The position numbers were made by a program, and so were the translations under genes. Shown here one piece after another: positions 52,688 through 62,082 of a stretch of DNA of 64,000 nt. Source of the DNA: Sugiyamaella lignohabitans (taxonomy: Eukaryota > Ascomycota > Dipodascomycetes > Dipodascales > Trichomonascaceae). The stretch's first letter is position 1, and the number at the start of each line of letters is the position of its first letter. The stretch covers positions 1,302,001-1,366,000 of the forward strand of contig NC_031671.1 in assembly GCF_001640025.1 (NCBI RefSeq), in the 5' to 3' direction. The notes beneath the pieces were generated by a model. It was not told the origin of the DNA, searched no databases, and saw nothing but the letters and a program-made list of their open reading frames with translations.

Positions 52688-54763
52688 ATGAACAGTGAGA
52701 GAACGGCGCGGGTCAAAAACAAGGCAGTTGCTCCGCTGCAGATTACGGCGGAGCAGATTCTGCTGGAGGCTTTTGAGCGCCGAGATGACGGTCTTAAGGT
52801 GCCAGAGCAGCGGATCACTGACTCGGAGGAGCTGAAAGAGTATCAGGGGAGAAAGCGAAAAGAATATGAAGAGGCGTTACGTCGAAACAGACTGAATTTT
52901 GGCCAGTGGATGCGATATGCTCAATGGGAAATCGACCAGCGAGAAATGGAAAGAGCTAGATCAGTTTTTGAAAGAGCTCTGGATGTAGATTCGACTAATG
53001 TTCCGCTGTGGATCAGATATATTCAGTGTGAATTGAAAGAACGAAATATCAACCATGCCCGAAATCTGTTAGATCGAGCAGTGACGATTCTACCGCGAGT
53101 CGATAAACTGTGGTTTAATTATGTTTCAGTTGAAGAAATGCTGTCTAATATTCCAGGGTGTAGACAGGTGTTTGAACGATGGATGGCCTGGAGACCCAAT
53201 CCTCCAGCCTGGAATGCATATATTAATCTGGAAAAAAGATATGGTGAATACGATAGAGCCAGAGACATCTTTGAACGGTTCACGGCCGCTTATCCACAGT
53301 CGGAAAACTGGATCAAATGGGCTCGATTTGAAGAAGAAGTGGGCACGGCTGAGAATGTCCGCGATGTATATACACTGGCAGTGGATACTATCTTGGCTAT
53401 TGGAGGAGAAGAGTTTTTAGATGAGAAGATTCTTGCTAACTGGGCTAAATGGGAAGCTCGTCAGAAAGAGTGGGAGCGAGCCAGAGCTATTTATAAGTTT
53501 GGACTCGAGAGACTGTCCAAGAGTAAGAGTGAAAACTTATACAATTCATACACAGCATTTGAAAAACAGTATGGTGATAAAGATGGTATTGACGATGTGA
53601 TCTTATCGAAACGACGGATAAAGTACGAAGATCAAGTGACTAGCGATCCGTTCGACTATGATGCATGGTTCTCATACTTGACCCTGATGGAAGAAACGAG
53701 CAGTGACGATGTAGACAGTGTGCGAGATGTGTACGAACGAGCTATCGCCAATGTTCCTCAAATCGAAGAAAAACGGTACTGGCGAAGATACATTTTCTTA
53801 TGGATACGATATGCTGTTTATGAAGAACTGACTAATAATGATGTCGAGAGAACTCGAGAAATATACAACCAATGCATCAAGACCATCCCACATAAGAAGT
53901 TCTCGTTCGACAAGATCTGGCTTCTGTATGCGAAATTCGAGATTCGTCAAGGAAATCTACAACGAGCCAGGAAAATCCTCGGTCAAGGATTGGGACTTTC
54001 TGGTAAACCCAAGATCTATAAAGGATATATCGAACTTGAGAAGGAGTTGAAGGAGTTTGACAGATGTCGCAAGTTGTATGAAAAGTTTCTTGAAAACTAT
54101 CCGGACCTGCCGCTTGGATGGATCGAGTATGCCACACTTGAACAGCAACTTGGAGATGATGACAGAGCACGAGCTATTTACGAACTAGCCATTGAGCAAC
54201 CTGAGATGGAGATGCCTGAACTGGTATGGAAGCGGTATATTGAGTTTGAAACCGAGGTTGGCGAGTATGATCGAGCAAGAAAACTGTTTGAAACACTTGT
54301 GGAGAAAACGAACCACGTCAAAGTATGGTGCTCCTACGCTACATTTGAACTTTCTGTTCCTGGAGAAGACAGCGATGACGAAGACCATGCCGGATACAAT
54401 GAAGACGACGAAGACGAGGAGCGAGAAATCGTGGTCACCGAAGAAGCCAAAGAAAGAGCACGTAAAATCTTTCAAAGAGCATGGAACCGCTTCAAACAAA
54501 CAGACCAAAAAGAAGACCGTGTGGTGCTCAACAATACATGGATCGAGTTCGAGAAAACGTATGGCACGCCCGAAACTCTCTCGACAGTCGAAAAACAAGC
54601 ACCATCCATGGTCAAAAAGCGACGCCGTCTGCCCGACGGGTCGTTCGAAGAATATTTCGACTACGTCTTCCCGACCGACGAAGACAACAGCATGGCCAAA
54701 CTACTCGAAGCAGCCCGCAAATTCAAAGAGCGCCAGGCCGCCGCTGCCTCCTCTTCTGTATAA
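52688..54763 (+). CDS. CLF1: Pre-mRNA-splicing factor CLF1 (Crooked neck/Syf3), HAT repeats
   Basis: 691-residue protein of the Prp19-associated complex, built of half-a-TPR (HAT) repeats. The N-terminus has ITAEQILLEAFERRD and EYQGRKRKEYEEALRRNR, followed by about 14 HAT units with the typical W-x-x-YAxxE and R-A-R-x-x-F/YERAL pattern. An acidic linker (DSDDEDHAGYNEDDEDEE, about 560-580) precedes the last repeats and the C-terminal SMVKKRRRLPDGSFEEYFDY segment found in Clf1 proteins. The ATG at 52688 is chosen over the TTG two codons earlier. Length matches S. cerevisiae Clf1 (687). CTG codons fall at conserved Leu positions (for example VPLWIRYIQCEL). Confidence 0.95.
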   Translation: MNSERTARVKNKAVAPLQITAEQILLEAFERRDDGLKVPEQRITDSEELKEYQGRKRKEYEEALRRNRLNFGQWMRYAQWEIDQREMERARSVFERALDVDSTNVPLWIRYIQCELKERNINHARNLLDRAVTILPRVDKLWFNYVSVEEMLSNIPGCRQVFERWMAWRPNPPAWNAYINLEKRYGEYDRARDIFERFTAAYPQSENWIKWARFEEEVGTAENVRDVYTLAVDTILAIGGEEFLDEKILANWAKWEARQKEWERARAIYKFGLERLSKSKSENLYNSYTAFEKQYGDKDGIDDVILSKRRIKYEDQVTSDPFDYDAWFSYLTLMEETSSDDVDSVRDVYERAIANVPQIEEKRYWRRYIFLWIRYAVYEELTNNDVERTREIYNQCIKTIPHKKFSFDKIWLLYAKFEIRQGNLQRARKILGQGLGLSGKPKIYKGYIELEKELKEFDRCRKLYEKFLENYPDLPLGWIEYATLEQQLGDDDRARAIYELAIEQPEMEMPELVWKRYIEFETEVGEYDRARKLFETLVEKTNHVKVWCSYATFELSVPGEDSDDEDHAGYNEDDEDEEREIVVTEEAKERARKIFQRAWNRFKQTDQKEDRVVLNNTWIEFEKTYGTPETLSTVEKQAPSMVKKRRRLPDGSFEEYFDYVFPTDEDNSMAKLLEAARKFKERQAAAASSSV

Positions 54764-54784
54764 TATATTATTTATTAGCACACA

Positions 54785-54922
54785 TGCCTCCGGCGGCTGG
54801 GGCTCCGCCCCAGACCCTGGTTGCTCCTGCTTCGCAGGAGAGACTGAGACTGTCGACGGAACGACTCGAGCGCAGCGAGAGGAGCTACCAGGGTCTGGGG
54901 CGGAGCCCCAGCCCCCGGAGGC
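54785..54922. repeat. Full paired GC-palindrome element, 138 bp
   Basis: GCAGGAG-class arm left and CTCGAG arm right, between convergent CLF1 and MSL5, 22 and 66 bp from their stops. Confidence 0.95.
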
Positions 54923-54987
54923 AAATCCCCACAGGTCGCGAGCATCAAAAAAAAAAGAAGTGAATAAAGATACAGGGTGTATTTATA

Positions 54988-56958
54988 CTACTTTCCAGGT
55001 GGCGGTGGTGGGGGGAGACGTGAGGACGGCGCTGGTGGACGAGAGGCAGAAGGTGGTGGTGGAGGGAGTCCGGGAGGTGCACCGAGTCCTGGGGGACCAG
55101 GGAGGCCTGGTGGCGCGTTTGTTGCGCGTGAGGAGGCGAGTCCGGGGACACCAGGGATGCCTGGGGGTCCGTAGTTATTGGATGTGGGTGGTGGAGGTGG
55201 CTGGTTGTGGCTGTTGTGAATTGGTGGTGTGTGTGATGTTGGTACGGGACCGAGACCAGGGATGTTGCCAGGAGTGAATGGAATACCAGGGATTGAAGAC
55301 ATTCCTGGAGATGGGGTGAATGGGATGTTGGTGTTGTTGTAGTTCCTGGAATCCGACCGGCCGCCGAAATCGTGACGAGGACCGCTGTCATTGCCGTAGG
55401 AACTGCCGTATGAGTCTCTGTTACGATCACGATCACGGTCGCGATCTCGGTAGTTATCTCTGTAATCGTTTCTGCGGTCATCTCGTCGGTCATCTCGTCG
55501 GTCATCTCTTCGGTCGTCTCGTCGGTCGTCTCGTCGGTCGCGACGGTCGTCAAACCTCCTGTTATCACGGCCACGGTCCCCGTCTCGATCGCGTCCTCCT
55601 CGACGATTGTCTGAATACGATCCTGATCCTGGTCCTGATGGTCCAGAACCAAATCCTGATCCGTTTGATCCTGGTCCATAGCTATTGTTATTACCACCAC
55701 CACTGTTGTTGTTACTGTTGTTATAGCCAATCCGGCCAAGAGGAGTGTTGTTTAAACCAGAGGCACGTGAACCACCCGACCCAGATCCTCCACCAGCACC
55801 AAGCTCCATCATCAGTTGCTCGTACTCTTGATCAGCGGCAGATTTCGGTTGGTTGAACGAGTCGTTGCCTCTGCCACCGCCATTGTTTCCGTACTTTCTT
55901 GGTTCTTTACAATCACGAGCAAAATGGCCTACTCCGCCACAGTTGCGGCATACTACACTTGAAACAAACGATTTCTTGTTTGGACAGTCAAATCGTCTGT
56001 GACCCAGTTCTCCACAGTTGGAACATGGCTGAGTCGTAAAGTCTCGTAATGTACCATTGAGAGCAGCAAGCGACCGTAGTTGTTCTCGTTTATGGCTATT
56101 TTCATATTCGGGCGTTGATGCCGCCGTCGCAACAATCTCATTAATCAGATCAATTGCTTTTTGAATCTTAGCTTCTGAATCTCCTGTTACTAGACAATGT
56201 AATTCATCGTCCATTGTGTCTTGATAGGGGATATCAGTTCGCGTTCGTTTACCCTCTTTTACCGAACCTTTACCTCGAATATTAATAACAGCTCCTGATT
56301 TCATTTCCATTTCTTTTAACGTCTTGCCACGAGGTCCTAATAATAATCCTACAAAATTGACTTCAGGATAATCGTTTCTTGGAATATAAATCTTTTCTTG
56401 TGTCTTTTGTGGTCGCTTATAGTTGCTTGGCGGTTTATAAAGAGGAATGAACTTCATTGCTTTTTCAACTAGGGCATGACGCTCTTTTTCCAGCAGGTTT
56501 CTATATCGGACATCTCTTGTGTTGATACGTAGACCTTGAGCATCATATTGTGGAGGTGGTGAAGGAGACCGGTCTTTTTCTGGAGGAATCACGTCGTTTG
56601 TCCGTAGTTTCTGGGTGATTTCCTCGATTCTGTAATGAGTGGCATATGCTTCCATCTGTTCTGGAGTCAAAATTCCCGTTAAACTGGTATTCATTCCAAC
56701 CAGAGCAGCAATGGCATTTGCATCATTCTCAGCACTCCATCGATTTAACTTTGGTTGTCTCTGTTTTGTTGGCTGACGTCCTCTAGGTACTACTACACCA
56801 TCGACTCCATTACCAGCTCCATAAGATCCTGTCGTGGCTAAAGCCATACTGCTGCTACTACCACTACTACCATCTTCACCACTGCCAGCTCTTCGAGTTT
56901 GGCCAAGTGGGACACTATTTGTTCCTGAACATCTGTTAGTTTCCATTATACCTTTCAT
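54988..56958 (-). CDS. MSL5: Branchpoint-bridging protein BBP/SF1
   Basis: 656-residue splicing factor that recognises the intron branch sequence (UACUAAC in yeasts). Features in order: N-terminal KLNRWSAENDANA (U2AF-ligand-like), the ITQKLRTNDVIPP stretch, a KH/QUA2 domain (about 190-300) with FVGLLLGPRGKTLKEME, and two zinc knuckles, CSNCGELGHRRFDC and CRNCGGVGHFARDC. The C-terminal half is low complexity: Gly/Asn/Ser-rich, an Arg-Asp repeat (RRDDRRDDRR, from 12-bp DNA repeats at about 55480-55550), then Pro-rich PPPPP. The Arg-Asp tract is unusual. The ATG at 56958 is used; residue 5 is also Met. A possible 5'-UTR intron lies upstream. Confidence 0.93.
   Translation of the reverse strand: MKGIMETNRCSGTNSVPLGQTRRAGSGEDGSSGSSSSMALATTGSYGAGNGVDGVVVPRGRQPTKQRQPKLNRWSAENDANAIAALVGMNTSLTGILTPEQMEAYATHYRIEEITQKLRTNDVIPPEKDRSPSPPPQYDAQGLRINTRDVRYRNLLEKERHALVEKAMKFIPLYKPPSNYKRPQKTQEKIYIPRNDYPEVNFVGLLLGPRGKTLKEMEMKSGAVINIRGKGSVKEGKRTRTDIPYQDTMDDELHCLVTGDSEAKIQKAIDLINEIVATAASTPEYENSHKREQLRSLAALNGTLRDFTTQPCSNCGELGHRRFDCPNKKSFVSSVVCRNCGGVGHFARDCKEPRKYGNNGGGRGNDSFNQPKSAADQEYEQLMMELGAGGGSGSGGSRASGLNNTPLGRIGYNNSNNNSGGGNNNSYGPGSNGSGFGSGPSGPGSGSYSDNRRGGRDRDGDRGRDNRRFDDRRDRRDDRRDDRRDDRRDDRRDDRRNDYRDNYRDRDRDRDRNRDSYGSSYGNDSGPRHDFGGRSDSRNYNNTNIPFTPSPGMSSIPGIPFTPGNIPGLGPVPTSHTPPIHNSHNQPPPPPTSNNYGPPGIPGVPGLASSRATNAPPGLPGPPGLGAPPGLPPPPPSASRPPAPSSRLPPPPPPGK
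55480..55555. repeat. 12-bp coding minisatellite in MSL5
   Basis: Near-perfect repeats of CGGTCATCTCGT / CGGTCGTCTCGT encoding RDDR on the minus strand. Confidence 0.8.
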
Positions 56959-57932
56959 TCTACTATTAGCACCACATTATTGTTCATATCAAATCTATAC
57001 CAGAAAACCCAATAAACATTTGAATAAAAGTAGTGTGGTACAAAACTCACCTGTTTTATGAAGTAGCATGATTGCAATACTTCGACAATGAGGTGAAATC
57101 TCAGATCACTCGCTTCTCCATCTAGTTGATATATGTAAGCTACTCTAAATTTATCATATATAGCTTGATCATAGTCCCCTAACCTGGTGGAATCACGTGA
57201 TTGTTTTTCAGTTCCCATTGCGATGGCATTTGTTCCTCTCGATTTAAAACAAATGGACTGAAATATCACTTTTAAACCTTGTATTCACATTATAATATCC
57301 TTCTATACTTTCGAGATAAGTAAAATACAAAAAAATGTCGATTTAAAGGCCAGTTTGACCTGGTTAAATTTCTACTCGAATCAGTTGCACCTTCTGTTCG
57401 ATCAGTTGCATGTCACATTTCCATGCTCAAAATAAATCACCATTCACTCGTCTTTCAATTGTTGTATTTACCATGTCGTAGAACTACAAATTGTAATAAC
57501 CACAGTTCTAGTTACTTTCACTCAAACAAGATATAAAACCAAGAATTGATGAAATTCTAGGGACAAGTTCAAGTCCTCGAAACCGGATCATCTGCAATGC
57601 CAATAGCAGCAATAGCCATCATGTCGAAACCGTCCCTAACAGAACACTGACACCTTTTTAAAACCATTAGCAATCTTTTTTCTCTTCAAATACCTCTCTA
57701 GAAACTGGATTCACATAAATTTCAGCGCCACGACAACTTCTATGGCCAAATTAAACCCCCTACAAAACCCCCTACTTACAATGGGTTAGGGTACTCGGGG
57801 TAAGGAACACCCTTCGAGAGCATCGCGAACCAATGGCATTATCGACATTTTTTACGTCTAATACTGATAGCGAGTGAGCCACAGCGAGACAGACCTCGAA
57901 GTCCCTGCAACCCACAACAGAACTCAGCTAAA
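56959..57932. other. Divergent region MSL5 / NDUFS5-like, with possible uORF and 5'-UTR intron
   Basis: On the minus strand an ATG at 57218 opens a 56-codon frame (GTEKQSRDSTRLGDYDQA...) that ends precisely at a GTGAGT donor (exon end 57051). A CTAATAGTAG acceptor-like site lies directly before the MSL5 ATG. Splicing would close the frame within a few codons, leaving a uORF. On the plus side, GGGTTAGGG at about 57784 resembles a Tbf1/telomere-repeat-type site. Confidence 0.35.
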
Positions 57933-58609
57933 ATGTCAGGTGTATCGTACTCCGGTGGAATCAGCAGATGCTTTCCAGGTAAGTTTTGTGCCAATTGAGG
58001 AGAGACAGCCAGGGAGAGACCGGTCCATCTGCCGCAACATGGAGAATGAGGTCAGAACCAGTGTTGGATATTACCCATAATCTACGAACTGTGACTGTCT
58101 TCTTTCATTTGGCGAAGCAGTATCAGTCATACCCTTCTGAGATCTGATGATTTTGTGATATTAAATGTGCAATTTTAGTGATTTCACGGCCGTGACAACT
58201 ACTGAATGCACCTTCAATTGGAACATCGAGTACTAACATGGGACAGAATGGCAGCGATTTGTCGAATGCTACACTGCCAAGAGAACTTCGGACGTCCGCC
58301 AGTGCCAGCCATATACAGCAGACTACGCTGAATGTTTACATCACAGAAAAGAGGTAAGAACTGCCGTCAATGCTTAGCTGGATAACCAGTCGAACCTGTT
58401 TCCCGATAAGGTTCGACCATGAAACTGAAGCTGGACCCGAGCGAGTTATAATCCAGTGTAAGAACAAAAATTCTAACGAGAGACAGAAAGAGCGAGCTGG
58501 GAGAATCGCACAAGAACTGGCCCGAAGAAAGAGCCAGGGCGACGACGACGTGCCCGTGGCGGTGGCCAAGAAAATCACCGTCGAGTCGCTGGGACTCGTC
58601 GAAAACTAA
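57933..58609 (+). CDS. Complex I 15-kDa subunit, NDUFS5-like, three exons
   Basis: 91-residue twin CX9C protein. Exons 57933-57978, 58247-58353 and 58487-58609 join across introns of 268 bp (GTAAGT ... TACTAACATGGGACAG) and 133 bp (GTAAGA ... CTAACGAGAGACAG). Joining gives SGGISRCFP-EWQRFVEC and ECLHHRKE-KERAGRI. Two C-x9-C pairs are visible: C-FPEWQRFVE-C and C-QPYTADYAE-C. The pattern GG-x4-CFP-x-WQ-F-x-x-CY followed by DYxECLHH-x-KE is that of the fungal NDUFS5/15-kDa subunit of NADH:ubiquinone oxidoreductase. It implies that the organism has complex I. The frames are too short to show individually. Confidence 0.88.
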
Positions 58610-58694
58610 CGCCACACACTCTTTCTCCTGAGCATTTACTGTAACTAAACTAATGAAAACAACAACAAACATTGGCAGCGGTGGAGAGAGACGT

Positions 58695-58831
58695 GCCTCC
58701 GGCGGCTGGGGCGCTGCCCCAGACCCCATGGCTCCTGCTTCGCAGGAGATGGCTGGGACCGTCGACGAAACGACTCGAGCGCAGCGAGAGGAGCAACCAG
58801 GGTCTGGGGCGGAGCCCCAGCCGCCGGAGGC
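58695..58831. repeat. Full paired GC-palindrome element, 137 bp
   Basis: GCAGGAG-class arm with GCT triloop plus CTCGAG arm. It lies between convergent NDUFS5-like and DCAF11-like genes (86 and 41 bp from stops). Confidence 0.95.
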
Positions 58832-58871
58832 AGCCCGGATCATGTAAATAGCATGTATTTAGGGAGGATTT

Positions 58872-61469
58872 CTAGAACCAGAGTCCGGTCTGGGTGTCGG
58901 TGACGGGGCGGGTGTCGACGACAGGGGGGTCGATGTCGTTTTTGGTATGTCTTTTGTTGATTTCGACGAGGTCGTCGCTGATGCGTGAACGGAGGTACTC
59001 GAATTCCGATTCTTTGTTGAAGGTGCGGGGGTCGTTCTCGTGATTGTACGAGTTGATCACGAGCCCACCGGCTCCTCCGTCCATAGCATTTGGTTCGACC
59101 CATACGGGAGAATAGATAAATGGCTGGGTAGGGTGCCAGGAACAGTCGCGGACACAGGTTATGAAGAATTTCGATCGGTCGGACGGGCTGGTGGCCATGA
59201 TATTTGATGGAGGAATCTGGTAATGTCGCGAGTAGTATGCGTGGTTTTTCGACACACTTGACCCATCCAGTTTACGGACAAGTGTACCGTCCAATTTCCA
59301 GATATAAACATCGCCATCAGATGATCCAGAGTATACATACTGCTGGTCGGTGCTTTGAGGCGGAGAGAAGTGACATCGAATGGCTGTTCGGACAACTTCG
59401 TGGCCTCGGTACGTCATGACACTGGCATCGTGAGGATGTCGTCGTAATCCGGCTGATCGGTAGTGCTCAAATTGGTATTTATATCCGGTACCAAGATATC
59501 CTCGTTCAGATCGAGCGTACTTTTTCGTCTCCATAGCTTTTCTTATATCCCACAACTTCATGGCTTGATCTTTACCGTTGGATAGAATATACCGACCATC
59601 TCCTTTAGATTCGACACATGTAATACCCTCGATATGGCCAGGAAGTACTCCCACACATTTGTTTGTTTTGTTGACTCGAGTGTCCCACAAGCAGATGGTG
59701 GCATCGTCAGACCCGCTGATAATGACCTGGTCACTGTCGTCCAAAAACCTCACCGAGTTGACATCGTCACGGTGTCCAGTTCCACCGGGATCCATACTCT
59801 CCCCGAGTTTTGTCTCTACATCGTATAAACAAACCTCGGGCCGCGAGTTTCCACTGATAATCTTACGGGCGTCAGATGAAAACCTCGTGGAGAATATCAC
59901 TATCCGATCACTATCCAGGAGATCTTGGTTTGTAGGAATGATAGGAGTGGTTTTCATGGCTTCTGAGTTTTGAATATTAGACGACAGCGTCAGGACCATG
60001 GATCGTGTACTATGAACTAGAAACCGATTGTCACGGCTGATATCTGCGTCTGTAATTGTCCATCTCGAAGTCACTGGTAACATGTCTCCAGAAGCAGTGG
60101 GCAGACTACACAGATACTTGGGTCGTGCTGGGTCTAGAGTGTTGTATAAATGAACTTTGAACTCTTGTGTATAACAGTAGAAAATGCTTCCGTCTACTGA
60201 AAACTGTCCTCCATATGAAGGTTCGAGGTATCGATATACCAGTCTACCAGGGTTACTCGGTAGAAACCGTTTACCAAATTCAGAGTTGGGTATTGGTCGT
60301 TTACCGAGTTTTCTCTGTAGAAGAAGCTGTCTTGTCGACTGAGGATAGTATTGAGGAAATGGTTGACTACGACGAGGCCAGTAGCCAAATTCACCCTGTG
60401 AAATCAGTTCGGTCATTTTCTTATTCGGCACCTGTTCCAGCTCGCTATTAGCACTAGCAAGTTCAGCTGGAGTTCGGATTCGTCTTGCAAGCCGACTTCC
60501 TCCTGCAATGATTATAGGATGACCACGACCGGTAATTCGCTCTTCAGCTGCTGCTCTATCAAACATCACTCGCACGGTTTCTAATAATGCTCTTCTGTTA
60601 GCAGGGCCTCGAACGTTGCCAAATTCATAGGCCTCGTCATCTTCGTCATCGTCATCATCCTCGTCGTCATCTTCATCGTCATCTTCATTATTACCAGCAA
60701 CTGTACGTTCAGCACCAACACCAGTTCCAGGACGATTGCCATTGGCATCAACTTCATCCTCATCACCATCACTGGCTGTACCGCCAATATGATCATTATC
60801 TATATCGACATCGTCATCTAAATCCTCGTCGTCATCTTCATCCTCATCATCCACAGCGTCAGCATCATCATAGTCTGGATCATGATCGGAATCTTCGTCG
60901 CCAATTGTCCTGATAGGAATACCATTATACATGACAGTACCACGAGGACCCATACTAATAATAGGACTCTCATAGAATTCGTCATCATCATCATCCTCAT
61001 TGACATGATCGCCGTCTCCATCCACAACATCGTCTCTATCTTCGTCCATGTGATTATCTTCAAAAGCCGAGGCTTCATCGGCGTCGTCTTCAGGATCATT
61101 TTCTGGAACATAATCCTCGTCCTCATCCTCATTATAATTCAACAAAGCACCAGTCAACGCCTGTCTATTTTCTGCTGACAACTCATTCCAACCAATTCCT
61201 CCATGACCATCTTCAGGACCTAGAGCCTCGAGAAAACCGGCAACCTCGTCGGGGTCATCAGGATTCATTCCAAAATGACGACGAATGACTTCACGGGCCT
61301 GAAAAAATGCCCCTGCCATCTCATCCTGACTCAGCACCTCTTGCAACTCTGCGAGTCGTTCTAAAACGGCGTCTCTTTCACCAGTGGTTCTCACTCCAGT
61401 ATTCACACCACCCGGAGACCCGCCGGGTGAGTTCGCTCTTGAACCTGAAATGTCGCTATCCTCAGGCAT
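58872..61469 (-). CDS. DCAF11/LEC14B-type WD40 protein
   Basis: 865-residue protein. Residues about 80-270 are extremely acidic low complexity (Asp/Glu runs, for example DDEDDDEDLDDDVDID). The WD40 propeller (about 375-800) matches DCAF11/WDR23 and plant LEC14B: LVYRYLEPSYGGQFSVDG, VNSVRFLDDSDQVIISGSDD, GITCVESKGDGRYILSNGKD, then LWDIRKA and the conserved VYSGSSDGDVYIW. DCAF11 is a substrate receptor of CRL4 (DDB1-CUL4) ubiquitin ligases. An N-terminal LPSNPGRLVYRY typical of the family is present. The acidic N-terminus is much longer than in human DCAF11. The ATG at 61469 is the first Met of the frame. Confidence 0.85.
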   Translation of the reverse strand: MPEDSDISGSRANSPGGSPGGVNTGVRTTGERDAVLERLAELQEVLSQDEMAGAFFQAREVIRRHFGMNPDDPDEVAGFLEALGPEDGHGGIGWNELSAENRQALTGALLNYNEDEDEDYVPENDPEDDADEASAFEDNHMDEDRDDVVDGDGDHVNEDDDDDEFYESPIISMGPRGTVMYNGIPIRTIGDEDSDHDPDYDDADAVDDEDEDDDEDLDDDVDIDNDHIGGTASDGDEDEVDANGNRPGTGVGAERTVAGNNEDDDEDDDEDDDDDEDDEAYEFGNVRGPANRRALLETVRVMFDRAAAEERITGRGHPIIIAGGSRLARRIRTPAELASANSELEQVPNKKMTELISQGEFGYWPRRSQPFPQYYPQSTRQLLLQRKLGKRPIPNSEFGKRFLPSNPGRLVYRYLEPSYGGQFSVDGSIFYCYTQEFKVHLYNTLDPARPKYLCSLPTASGDMLPVTSRWTITDADISRDNRFLVHSTRSMVLTLSSNIQNSEAMKTTPIIPTNQDLLDSDRIVIFSTRFSSDARKIISGNSRPEVCLYDVETKLGESMDPGGTGHRDDVNSVRFLDDSDQVIISGSDDATICLWDTRVNKTNKCVGVLPGHIEGITCVESKGDGRYILSNGKDQAMKLWDIRKAMETKKYARSERGYLGTGYKYQFEHYRSAGLRRHPHDASVMTYRGHEVVRTAIRCHFSPPQSTDQQYVYSGSSDGDVYIWKLDGTLVRKLDGSSVSKNHAYYSRHYQIPPSNIMATSPSDRSKFFITCVRDCSWHPTQPFIYSPVWVEPNAMDGGAGGLVINSYNHENDPRTFNKESEFEYLRSRISDDLVEINKRHTKNDIDPPVVDTRPVTDTQTGLWF

Positions 61470-62082
61470 ATTCGAGACCCAAAAAAATTTTTGAGCTCAA
61501 AGACTAAGCACACAGATTGAATTCACAGTTGAAAAGTCGCAATCTGAAGATAAACTTTAACAAACTAACTTTTATAAATAAGCCCCAACGTCACAGGGTG
61601 CTCCATAAGACCAAACGTCCCGCCACTGTAACAAGACGAAACTGACCACTTATAAACAGTAGCAAACAATTTTTCCACACAAAAGGGTCTTCCAAAACTC
61701 GGCAATCCAATCAGCTGATTCTCAAAACAATTCAAAACAGCAAACTCTAAGCCAATTCGCCGGCCGACGTCAGATCTAGCGATAGTGATTACTCCTGTAT
61801 TATCAATCAGCGATCTGTGGAGATAACACCCCTCATATGCAGGTCGCAATCTCCGATTGTCAGCCGTGCCTCCGGCGGCTGGGGCTCCGCCCCAGACCCC
61901 GTGGCTCCTGCTTCGCAGGAGATGGCTGGGACCGTCAACGAAACGACTCGAGCGGAGCGAGAGGAGCAACCAGGGTCTGGGGCGGAGCCCCAGCCGCCGG
62001 AGGCAGTCCCCATCCCGGGAGTTAACCGCAGGGAAAACCCTGCAGGTGGACCCTGCAGGCGGAGATGTAGCGGGAAATGTAG
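61470..62082. other. DCAF11-like promoter and AIM14 3' flank
   Basis: Contains a full GC-palindrome pair (61868-62004) and a GC-rich short repeat CCCTGCAGG at about 62037-62055. No gene. Confidence 0.45.
61868..62004. repeat. Full paired GC-palindrome element, 137 bp
   Basis: GCAGGAG-class arm left, CTCGAG arm (GAGCGGAGCGAGAGG) right, 79 bp beyond the AIM14 stop. Confidence 0.95.

Noticed and set aside
53000..53040. CUG-Ser reassignment
   Set aside because: CTG encodes residues that are conserved leucines in CLF1 and other proteins.
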